Shown: positions 45,736 to 64,000 of the stretch, piece by piece | Layout of the letters: each line of letters starts with the position of its first letter | Numbering within the stretch: position 1 is the stretch's first letter | NCBI GenBank assembly: GCA_964035795.1 | Contig: OZ038324.1 | Location: 699,524 to 763,523 of the forward strand | From: Pterobdella sp. o SKG-2022 | Lineage: Eukaryota > Annelida > Clitellata > Hirudinida > Piscicolidae | Length of the DNA: 64,000 nt | Direction of reading: 5' to 3' | The notes under the pieces: model-generated | What the model saw: the letters and a program-made list of their open reading frames with translations, nothing else | The model's database searches: none | Told to the model about the DNA's origin: nothing | Translations under genes and position numbers: made by a program

Positions 45736-48725
45736 CTTTTGATCTCTATCTGAGTTTTCAATACCTTCCTGTAATGCTTCAAAAACTGTTCTCATTGTCA
45801 CAAACTCGATTGTCGAAATCTCTTCAAGACTTGTTGTCGTTTTGAAAAGATTTATTTCAGACTAGCATGGCATCTTCATCACACGAGCAACACAAATCCT
45901 CATGAATCATTTGTGAGCTTAATGTATTTGTCGCTATGCAAATCATTTTGAAGACTTTTTTGATTTGGAATAAAACTATCAACTTTTTATTTTCATCATT
46001 GCTTCTCAAAACAAAATTTTTCAACTCCGCTGATGAGAATGAAAGATGGTTTATGCAGACTCGAGGATGGCCTTCTCCTAATTAACAAAGCAATTGTGCC
46101 TTGGTCATTCTCAATTTCCTTTCTCAATAGATCTAGTATATTAATTAATATTTCCATTATATTTTTTTACTCATTTTGATGTTTATCTTTCAACATCTAA
46201 GAGTTGTTTCAAGTATTTTTGACATCCTCACAGCTACACACAGCACAACCGCCCAATTCTGAAAATTCGATTGATTGCTATCATAACAACCTTCACCAAA
46301 GTTCTTATAATATTGTCAAAAATTAAAATATCTTTTTCACGTGTCAAAACACATTATAAAAAAAAAAGGAAAACTATCACTCGGTGGCTTGGTGGTTTTA
46401 GTGCCCCGATTAAAGATTCAATTACTGATGGTAGGCTTATCGATTAGGGATACTAGAGACGTGCACACACCTATTTTTGGACTCTTGTACGCTTTGATGC
46501 ACGTTAGTGAGGTTTCCATCATTGGTTTTATGAACTCCTCTCGTGCTGTTTAAATATCATCATTTCAACCAGGTGAGTTTTAATTCACTCAAAAAACCAA
46601 CAGTTGCAGCTTTTGAGCAACATTGAAGCAATTCAGCTCTAGTTGTTACAAAATTTGATAGTTATTTTTATTCTTCAATGTAAAGATTTTTCCTTCAAAT
46701 CACTGAAACAATTTTCGTGCATCTTATTTAATTTTCTCCAAGAAAGCTTATAAGTTTATTGCAGCGAACGTACATATTCTATAAATAAGCCGCTCTGCAT
46801 GGTAGCCCTCCATTAAAGATACATTCGATAAACACCAAAAAGAGGAATGTTTTGGCATTAAAGAGTTTGAAAGATATTAACGAGAAACAAGCGGTAAAAC
46901 AAAATCAAATCTAAAGAGTTCTTTAAGCATCCTTTTGACTGGCTGAGTTTTGATTTGGTTGGCAGCATGCATTAAGTGACATATATATGCAAATACACAA
47001 GTCCTTGCAGCACTATAAAACCGTCAAAAAAACTTGAAGGAGTAAGATAAATACAAGGGTTAAAATGAGTCTTGGGTGTCAAATTGTGGTATGTGATCAA
47101 GCCTTGGAATGAACACAGAACTCAGACGGTCTTTCAAACAAAAAGCAAAACAAGCTTTTGAGCTCCCGTCAAGGTACTCACCATTTGCAATTTGTGTTTT
47201 TTAGTTACATGCGGTATTCACCATTCAAACTTTGTATTCATTCTTCAACCTTCATTTCATTTCAGCATTTGAAATTTCATCTTTTTATATTTCCATTATT
47301 GTATCCGCCCATTTCAGTTTTGTGTTTACCAGTTGCAGTTTTCATTTGACATTCTCACAAAGTTGCACTGGTACATCGGCCAACAAACATTTGCTCCATA
47401 CAACGCACAATCTCCATACAACCACATTATTCACCATAAAACCCCAAAACCACCATACAACCCCAATATCATTTCGACCTACAATCACATAACACTGATA
47501 TCGCCAAAATATTTAATCTTGACCTCTTATTTCCAATCTTTCTTGAGAACTTGCTTGAAAGTGTGTTAGCTTCACTGTTATGGTGGTATGCAATGGTCGT
47601 TTTTGTGGTGAAAGTTTAAGTTTTTGAAAAGTTTGCCAGTAAAGAAAAGCTAATTGCTAAAAATTTTGAGAATTAGTTTTGGAAACTGATATTTCATAAA
47701 AAGCCGGAACTGAGTCGTGTACTGTTTTTATGCTCCAACAACGTCATTAAATATTCAAGTTTTCCACTAATTTGAAACAACGAAACACTTCTCAAAACGT
47801 CTCCACTTTTCTCCAAGCTTGGACATTGGGTTTTTTGGGACATTCAACAAAAGCGAACTTCAAAAATTTTGGAATGAATTAAATAGCTCACAAACTTGAA
47901 CAAATGAAAAAAAAATATAAATAGTTCATAACTGGTATTGCTTGAAAGCTTTTGACACAAAATTGATACTCATTTCTGCAATCCTGCCACATCAAGCCGA
48001 AATGAGGATGACAAATGAGCATTTTGAGAAATATAAGTTTAATAAATCTAGTTTTTTTTTTAAATTTGAGAAATTATTTTTAAAAATTATGATGAAAAAT
48101 TGCTCCACGTTAATAACTGACCAAAAAAATATTAGGCTTCCTTGAAAGGGCAGTGAACTTGCTCATGAAACTGAGTTCATGTGAGGCTATTTGAATACAA
48201 TTTCCGATAATTTTACTGGAGTATTTTCAAATTTTTTTGTAACATTTTTTGATAGTTTTTGATCACATTCAATATTCACAGCGTTCCAGAAACTTGAATG
48301 CACGTTAGAGTCTGTTCAAAGAGTTTCTTGGCAAAATGAATGTTTAAAAAATGTGAAAGTTATATTCACATAACTATTGTTAATGAATACAAAAATATTT
48401 TTTGGAAAACTTTTATATTGATTTTTTTGGCCTCCAATGATGAAAAAACATCAAGGAGCCAGTGAAAGCAGGCCACGCAGCACGACATTGGTTTGAGATG
48501 TGCCAAGTAGAAATGCATGTGAATCAGACTGATGCTTCTCGAAAGCTTTGTATAGTTCACAGGTCACATAAGGAATATTTCTGAGAGTCACATCCTAATT
48601 TATTTTGGTTTATTAATCACTCAATAACTATTTCAAAATACAGTGAAAAACTTGCTTGAAATTATTGAAAGATAAACCCACAAAAATGGAATACTGACTA
48701 TTCAATTGAAAAAGTTCAAAATGAT

Positions 48726-48975
48726 TTGAGGCTGGAAAGTTTTCAGGCATCTACATTTTTGCTTTTGTTGATTCTTGTTTTGAAAGCACAAAATGCAGAA
48801 ATAGAAATTGCAAGCTTGGCTGCATCACAACACCCACCACCACAACACCCACCACCACAACACCCACCACCACAACACCCACCACCACAACACCCACCAC
48901 CACAACACCCACCACCCCAACCTCAACCTTTGAAAGATTAATCTCATTCATAAAAATCAATAAGAAGAATGATTG
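48726..48975 (+). other. Candidate terminal exon of a repeat-bearing secreted-like protein
   Basis: Two frames stay open across a 15-bp repeat. Frame A (from about 48726) has a hydrophobic LLLLILVLKAQNA stretch then QHPPP repeats to 48941, but no in-frame ATG. Frame B reads CFESTKCRNRNCKLGCITTP then TTPTT repeats and stops near 48975, like a short mucin; a ttttcag acceptor lies at about 48751. Neither has a matching upstream exon, so this may be noncoding. Confidence 0.3.
48828..48922. repeat. 15-bp minisatellite, 6 units
   Basis: Units of cacaacacccaccac, nearly perfect. Being 15 bp, it keeps any reading frame open. Confidence 0.95.
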
Positions 48976-49887
48976 AAATTGTGTTTATCAACTACCCGCA
49001 TCTCTTCTGCCTCTGTATCCATCAGTTTCCGCTACTAATGCTCTTTTTTTCTCAATGAAATTTTTTTTTTAACTGAAACTTTTTTATTCTTTGAAATGAG
49101 CCTCGACCACTCACTCTAAAATCGTTGAGCACCAGAGGTTGAGAAGGCATTAGAGGTCGAGAGAGCACCAGAGAAACCATCTTTGTTTTCAATTGCTGAT
49201 TTACGAAGAGTGAATAAATGTTGTTAATAACGTTGAATTTCAAACAGATCCTCAATAGATATTTCAAAACCTTCAAAAACAATTGTTTCCTGTAGCTTGT
49301 GTGTTTTGCACTGAGCACATTGAAGTCAGCAAGTGTGCTCTCACTGCTTCATTTTATATTTTTATAGACTTTTCATTTCCAATTAATCCACCATTGCTGC
49401 TGTAGAAGTATTTCAACTTATATGTTGGAGCTAGCAACATTCAATCGTAGAGTGCTCAGCACTGAACGCAGTTTATTCTCTAAAAATCTCTTTCAGACCT
49501 CAAGCAAGCTTGTCCTGCCTTTCCACACTCAAAGACTTTTCATTTGAATAATAAATGAAACTACTAATTTATAATGTATTTTGAAATATACGTTGTTTAA
49601 TGCGAAGAAAATTTCCAATTTCACACATCACAACCCCTCTTTTACCTCTTCCTCTTTATCAACTACCATCTCCCCCTTCCTCCATCAACCTCTATTCTCC
49701 CACCCCATCAACCCTACCACTCCATCCCCCCATCAACCCTACCACTCCATCACCTCAATTATCACAACTCATTCAGCTTTCACCTTTCATTATGATTTTG
49801 CAACATCTTTAATACGAACAAAAAAAAATAATAATAACAAAAATAATACTAATGAATATTCTTATTTTTTATTATGGTACACAGATT

Positions 49888-49966
49888 GAAGAAGGAGATA
49901 GCAGACAAGTTGGAGATATCTTTGGAGAATGAAGACTCCAGTGATGTCCTTGTCACTGGTTCCTTT
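49888..49966 (+). other. Possible small exon
   Basis: After tatggtacacag at about 49887 an open stretch reads LKKEIADKLEISLENEDSSD then VLVT, followed by a gt near 49967. The amino-acid choice looks protein-like. It could be an early exon of the downstream TLDc gene. No flanking exon confirms it. Confidence 0.25.
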
Positions 49967-50562
49967 CTTATTCCCGCTTTTCAATCTATCATTAAAATTA
50001 TTCACTGTTTGTGTCTCAGTGGGTTTTGAGATGTTCGTGGAGACTTCTAGAGAATTAAGCTGGACGCAGGTCGAAGGAGGAAAAAGCCCTTAGACGTGGT
50101 GTCTGATGGCAAGAATGAGTTATATGGAAGCTTGAATAAAATAACTAGTGTAGCTAGAAACGGGTGACATAGGTGGACATCAATTTGTTAAGATTATGGG
50201 CGGGTCAAAAAAATATTGTTGAAGAGACCGGAAAAGCTTTTGAAAAACAGAAAAAGTTGAGACTGGAATTATTTGACGTTTAAAAACCACTGGAAACGGG
50301 CGAAACAGGCATGAAAAGAGTGAAAAGCTTGTAAGAGCACTCAATTCTTGTAATTAAGAAGATGAGAATTTAGTACGAAGTTTGATCGCATAGTTGTGTA
50401 GATATGAAGCATAAGCCTGGTGCTTTTCTCAAGTCTTTTATGGTCTCAATGCTCTAAAAAATCAATTTGAAATAACTTGAGAACCTTGAAAAATATTTTT
50501 AAATAAATTTTGTTTTGATATTTAAATTATCATTGTCGTTATCGATGTCATATTTCTTGAAA

Positions 50563-50632
50563 AGCAGAAAAAGAAAAAGAAGACGTAGGAGGAGAAGGAG
50601 GAGGAGGAAGAGGAGAAGGAGGAAAAAGAATA
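50563..50632. repeat. Purine-rich (GGA/GAA)n tract
   Basis: Nearly uninterrupted A/G on the plus strand, with gaggaggagg-type units. Confidence 0.85.
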
Positions 50633-50726
50633 TGCGAACAAAGCAAGGTTTCAGCCTTTCCAATTAATTTTTATTTTTTGGTTCTGTAGAGATGCATCAT
50701 TTTTAAGCAGTTTCAATAAATAGAAT

Positions 50727-50790
50727 GACCTAGTTGGGAGAGCATTTGCGTCCGATGCATCCCGTGTTCAAAACCGGGACTCAAACCGGC
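50727..50790 (+). repeat. Degenerate tRNA-like SINE head
   Basis: Carries an A-box-like TAGTTGGGAGAGC and a B-box-like GTTCAAAACCGGGACT, with spacing as in the SINE family but more divergent. Confidence 0.4.
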
Positions 50791-52169
50791 ATGTTGGAAA
50801 ACTAAAGATTTTCAAATAAATCCTTTTGCATAAGAATTGAAATTTATATCTGAATATACTTTATTTTTCAAAATCCACGCACAATCCAACGTGCGATCTA
50901 AACCACTTTTAAGTTCCATCGAATTGTCTTTGCTGCTTGAGCTGTTGAAGCTTTCATAAAAAATGACATTATTTAAATTGTGCAAAAGTTGTGGCAACTT
51001 TTGGGCATTCTCCACTCACTCCTGCATGGAAATTTAATCTTTCTAAGCGTTTGCAATTAAACAGCTCTAATATTTGAAAAACAATTTTTTAACGGTTTAT
51101 TAAAGTCAAATGTCTTCAAAAAAGCTTCAAAGAAAAGGGTGGTGCCAAATATAGTTCCCCACGCGCACGAAAAACTGCGCAACAAAATTTTTGGAATATC
51201 ACTTAAAAATAGATGGATTGATAGCGAATCCATTTTTCGATTGATCAATAACAACTCAAATATTCCAAAAGCTTTCAAAAGCTTTTCAGCCCATAACGAG
51301 GCTGAAACAACTTAATTCCGAATGGCAAACCATCACAAGCACTCTGTACAGGCACATACGCGATGGAGGTTTGATGGACGTCTGCAAGCCAGCCACTCGA
51401 AAGCTTTTGCAAACTTTTACTTTTTTTCAACTTTATTTAGGTTGTTTGCACACATGAACTAATAAAAAGAATGATAAATGAAGGAAAAGCAAGTCAAACA
51501 AAAGCTTAATGAGATTACTTTGTAGAGCACTCCTCCAGATCAGTTTCCAAAGCTGATACTTTTGAACACAGTCAATGCAGTGTTGTTTACCACTTTGTAG
51601 GAGAAATGTGAAATCACATTGGATTTAGAGGAAATATTATTTGAGAACTTAATAAGTACATGAAATGGAGTTCTCAAACTTGCCATGACGGATCAAATAG
51701 CTTTTGTTGTGTGTGAAAAAAAATGCAAAAGATTTTGATGGCAACTATGAAATACTTTTAGCAATTATTTTTCAGGATTGAAAATTTTGATTCTTTTCAA
51801 TTTCACGATCACTTACTGGAAATGTCGCATGAAACATTTTAGTTCGACAAGCATTGAATGTCATGAAAATACTTTCATAGTAGTTTGATATAGTTTCTGA
51901 AACTTTAATATTTTTTATAAACAGCATTAATTAAACCAGAAAAAATTGGTAAAATTATAAAAATTAATTTGTCATTATTAGAAGCGTTATTGTAGGAGGA
52001 TCCTATCAAAACATTCATTATTTGAATTGTTATTCGAAACTTTCAAATATATTTTCCTTCCCCTTCTCACCTTTCTCACCCTTCTCACAACTTCCCTTAT
52101 AACCATTTTCACATTCTCCTCACACCCCCCTCACACCCCCTCACAACCACCCTCACAACCATCTTCACA

Positions 52170-60244
<8,075 letters not shown>

Positions 60245-60840
60245 GTGAAACCTTGTCTTATCACCATCTCGGTTTTCACACAACTAAAACACCAATAATT
60301 TATCTTTGAACACCAGTTCAATTCTTGCTTAAGACTGCCATTCTCTGCACTCCACTCCACACTACTGCTTCTTGTTAAATCTTTGGCACCAAACGAAGGT
60401 GGCCTGTAGAAGTAATAGTGGCGGCTCAAAGTCAATTTTTATACTTAAAAACTAGATAATTCAGTTAAAAAGTCAAAATATTTTAAAAAATAATTTTGCA
60501 ATTTTTTTTTAAATTAGATAACATACAAGAACAAAAAATTAAGAAAAATGGCGATAAATAAAAATAAAATATAATTAAATCAAAAAAAGAAAGTAGATGA
60601 TTAAACAAAGAAATAGATTCATAATAAAGATTCACAGGAATGTAGTTAATACTACACGGATGAAGATTGAATAAATAAAGGTAGATGTATTAAAACTGTA
60701 GACAAAAATTAACCTTTCCTTAAGCTGATGTAATCAAGCTAACAATTCAAAAAACGATAAAAAAATTATATGCTAAATTAAAATAAACTAATAAAAGAAA
60801 AAATAGCGAGCCAAGGACGAAGAAAACGACTAAGAAAATT
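60245..60840. other. Intronic or intergenic AT-rich DNA, no gene seen
   Basis: Follows the last TLDc exon found. I looked for the remaining TLDc blocks (GGGGG..GLWLD type) on the plus strand and did not find them. Confidence 0.4.
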
Positions 60841-60844
60841 TGTA

Positions 60845-62860
60845 GATAATTAAGATGATCATCCTGCACGCTGGCTTGCATGCCGTCATGGAACTGCCTG
60901 ACCATAGTAATAAACTTAGCAGGACAGCCAAACTTGGCCATGATCCCCCAAAGCCCTTTTCTGCAGACAGTATCAAAGGCCTTCGTCAGGTCTACAAAAG
61001 TGGTGTAGAGACCAACGTTTTGCTCTTGACACTTCTCCTGGAGTTGACGTGCTGCGAAGATCATATCTGCTGTGCTGCGCCCCGGTCTAAACCCACACTG
61101 ACTTTCAGGCAATAAGCCGTCTTCCAGGTGATCAATCAAGCGGTTCAGCAGAACTTTAGCCAAGATCTTTCCGGCGATAGAGAGTAGCGAAATGCCACGA
61201 TGGTTATCGCACGATTGACGATTTCCTTTGCGCTTGTATAGGTGGACTATAGAAGCATCTTTTAGTTCTTGCGGGATAAGCTCTTGGTTCCACATAGACT
61301 GGAATAGTTCAAAAAGCTTCCTGATCATGAGTGGGCCTCCAGAGGCGTAAATTTCCGCAGAGATGGAGTCAGTGCCGGGTGCCTTTCCACTTGAAAGCCG
61401 CTTCACTGCTTTTTCTACTTCTGCTACAGTAGGAACGTCGGCAAGAGAGTGCTTGATTGGGACTTGAGGCAGTCTTGCGATCGCTTCCTCGTTAATGGTG
61501 GAAGGACGGTTGAGAACACAACTGAAGTGCTCTGCCTATCGTTCAAGAACTTTCTCCTTGTCTATGATCAGTATGTTTCCATCTGCGCTGAAAAGGGGAG
61601 ATGATACAGACGAAGTGGGACCGTAGACAGTCTTAAGTGCACTGTAGAAGTTCTTCAGGTCATTGCGATCAGCATAAAATTGGATCTCATCGGCTTTCTC
61701 GCTGAGCCATTTATCCTGCATTCGACGCAGCTCTAGCTGTAAACTTCTCTTGACGTTGCAGAATGCAGCTTTCTTCGCCGCTGATAACGGGTCGTTGAGG
61801 TGTGCACTGTGGAGACGGTGTTTTTCATCCAACATGAACTGAATGCTTTCATTGTTTTCATCGAACCAGTCTTGGGAGCGTAAGCACTGATCAGAGTGGC
61901 GTAACGATTTTTGGGTAGTGGCAGACGAACGGTCATCAGACGATCATTAATACCTCTGGGAGGCGAAGGTAGCTTGTTGACCAGATTGGATTTGATGGCG
62001 AATCCAACTCCTGTCTCACGACGTTCTTCTTGTTTACGTCCGATCCAGAAAAAAGTGTAGCCAGCGTGCGCTTCTGAGAGTTGACCTTCATTGGCAAGCC
62101 GTGTCTCGCTAAGAGCAGCGATCTGTACCTTGTACCTTTCCAGCTCTCTTGCAATCAGTGCAGACCTTCTCTCAGATCTATCAGTTCCAGCGCGATCTAT
62201 CAGAGTGCGCATGTTCCATGCGCCTAAGGTGAGTAGAATCACCTTTGTTGTTCTTGTGTATTTCTTGCCGCTTGCGGTGGGGTCCCGCCAGCCGCGGCTA
62301 GCTGGCCAGGATAGAGTGAAGCAGGCAATGTTTGGGACACCTTTTTTAGTCCTTTCCCCAGATTAGGGGGAGCAGTGCTGTCCTAAAAAGGGCTGCTCCG
62401 TCGCTCAGGTGGCTGCCGCACCCCATCGCTACTTCTGTCGATAGAAGACGACCATATGGCCTGAGCCACCTACGTGTAGGATTGTGACTACGACTTCCAG
62501 CATATCCATGTCTATAGCTTCGCCACGTTCCTATCGCCGCAGGGCTTGAAAAAGGATGATGTGAGAAATTTGATGAAGTTGTGAGTTGCGCGTGAGTTGG
62601 TTTAAAGTGAAAGAGAGTTGCGCATAGTCGTCAGCCTTCCTCTCTTGTCCTGGCCCATCTATGTCCAGCAGCAAGACAATGTCGAGACGGCTGGAGATGA
62701 GTCAGGATGTAGTGGATGGCCATGTCGTCTTAGTGCCTTGACATGCCCTGCACTCTTCACAAAGCGTTGCAGAACCGCCTTCTTGGCCGTTGGATCATAT
62801 TGACCTCATCCGCTCAATCTGCCGGAGCTGGCTCACATGGGATATGCATCTCCCATTTAA
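60845..62860 (-). mobile_element. RTE-like non-LTR retrotransposon, internally deleted and 3' truncated
   Basis: On the minus strand from about 62240 the endonuclease N-terminus reads LGAWNMRTLIDRAGTDRSER, then IAALSETRLANEG and SAYAP. Near 61865 it jumps to a DWFDENNESIQ-like block, removing the rest of the endonuclease (GDFN and SDH motifs). The RT part follows: LSSGKAPGTDSISAEIY, RGISLLSIAGKILAKVLLNR, FVDLTKAFDTV. It stops after RQFHDGMQA near 60860, before the YADD motif. About 62250-62860 looks like its 5' leader. It is recent, with few stops. Antisense to the TLDc gene. Confidence 0.88.
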
Positions 62861-62879
62861 CCTATAGCTGGGTTACCAT

Positions 62880-64000
62880 CTTGGTTGTTTGTAAATTGTA
62901 AAGGTTTTCGCCAGTGAAACTGTTGAGTTTGAAAATATTTAGAAGAAACTTTTTGAAGAATTAAATTTTGTTTTTAATTTCAATTTTTCTTTTTTTTTAG
63001 ATGTAAAAAGCCATAAAATATTTTATTTTTATAAAATTATATTTTTCTAAAAATACTTAAGCAAAGTATTTTATCTTGAGTTGTTTTTGGAAAATTATTC
63101 CTATAATTTTTATTTTTATATCTAATTAGTATTATTGTATTATTGTTATTATTATTCTTTATATGTATTTTGTTTTTCAATTTTATTTTGCGTATAAGCT
63201 TAATTATTTTTTAGTTTCTATAACTTCAGTTTATCATGAAGTTTTAGTCTCGAGGTTATGGAAATTTCTTTTGGTTCTGAGCACAAAAAAAAATAAAAAA
63301 ATTGGAAAATTGGTTAGATTTGTTTAGAAAAAATTTTCAAGTGTTTGAATCACTTAGAATGTTTGTTATACTTGTTTGTGTGCTTTATAATATTTCTGGG
63401 CAGTGCTTGTTTGTACACTGTTTCTGTGGATTTTTAGCACAGAAATGATCAGGTGATTAGATTCACAGTGGTGTCAAAAGTTAATCATTGGTTTTGGAAA
63501 GAGAGTATTTTGGTAAGTTTGGTGTTTGATAAAAAGGTAAAGCTATATATTTATAGACATACTTACAAGAAGGAATAATTAAATGAATTAACTTGAATTA
63601 ATAAAAAAATAAGGAAAAAATTAAAAATAAAGTTAAAAAATGAAATTAAAAAAAATAAAATAAAAATTTAAAAAAAAATAAATAAAAAGTAATAAAATTA
63701 AATTAATAAAAAAAAGTATAAAAAAATAAAAATAAATAAATAACAATAAATAAATAAATAAGAATAAAATAAAAATGAGAAATAAAATAAAAAAGATAGA
63801 ATGAAAAATAAACATGAAAGAGAAAAAAAATATGGGAAACGTAAAGAAGGTAATAATTGTATGAGTGAAATTTCAAGTGTGGTTGCCTAAGAAACGGAAA
63901 AATGAGTACTTCATGATATAACTGAATTTATCATCAATATTATTCTTCCTCTTATTATTCTTATTAGTTGTATTATTAATATTATACAACTAATTCAAAG
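62880..64000. other. Right-end AT-rich DNA, no gene seen
   Basis: Very AT-rich. A/T simple sequence (aaataaaa-type) fills about 63590-63830. No splice-bounded coding frame is recognisable. Confidence 0.5.

Larger units (their letters stand above)
45165..52169. other. Seven-kb spacer, mostly no gene seen
   Basis: Between the NWD1-like gene and the TLDc gene. It contains a 16-bp minisatellite (45541-45735), a SINE remnant (50727), a purine tract (50563-50632), a 15-bp minisatellite (48828-48922) and pyrimidine-rich DNA (49640-49760). Two weak exon candidates (48726-48975 and 49888-49966) are listed separately. Nothing else here is recognisable. Confidence 0.5.

Noticed and set aside
63633..63815. 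Hydrophobic F/I/L-rich frame at the right end
   Set aside because: Translation of an A/T simple-sequence tract.

Overview
This is a stretch of an invertebrate animal nuclear genome. It is AT-rich, and its genes are split by GT..AG introns that range from about 51 bp to several kb. tRNA-derived SINEs, many decayed non-LTR retrotransposons and very long perfect microsatellites fill the introns. I see no bacterial, plasmid or phage gene. The lineage cannot be fixed from the sequence alone; a lophotrochozoan-like invertebrate is my guess.

Six protein-coding genes can be supported, and I rebuilt most exon by exon by matching splice sites, phase and family sequence. From left to right: (1) an XPF/ERCC4 DNA-repair endonuclease on the minus strand, 13294 down to 2644, 18 exons, about 760 aa. 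(2) The exosome cap subunit RRP40/EXOSC3 on the plus strand, 13848-15626, 4 exons, 224 aa, head-to-head with XPF. (3) Fizzy-related/CDH1 (FZR1), the APC/C activator, on the minus strand, 33503 down to 16379, 15 exons, 488 aa, complete from C-box to Ile-Arg tail. (4) An intronless Lys/Ser-rich protein of unknown function on the plus strand, 34437-35309. (5) A large NACHT and WD-repeat STAND protein (NWD1-like, with DUF4062, NACHT and WD40 repeats) on the minus strand, 45131 down to 35406, about 1,850 aa. (6) A TLDc-domain gene of the OXR1/NCOA7 type on the plus strand, from about 52170 to 60244, whose last TLDc exon or exons are not in the window. Genes 1 to 5 form alternating head-to-head and tail-to-tail neighbours with short spacers (553, 752, 933 and 96 bp).

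The rest is repeats. At least eleven non-LTR retrotransposon fragments, from several families, lie mostly inside introns and mostly antisense to the host gene. One intron carries a threefold 0.6-kb tandem duplication of a retrotransposon RNase H segment joined to an ATG-type microsatellite. A foldback (inverted-repeat) element occurs in at least two good and two decayed copies. The largest microsatellites, (AAGT)n, (TATG)n, (AT)n, (CTAT)n and a 1.5-kb (ACT)n, all lie within about 20-75 bp of splice sites. The spacer from 45.2 to 52.1 kb and the two window ends hold no gene I can defend, apart from weak exon candidates noted below.

No operon-like or defence-island system is present. The genes are individually conserved eukaryotic housekeeping or signalling genes, and the unusual content is in repeat architecture and gene-structure detail.
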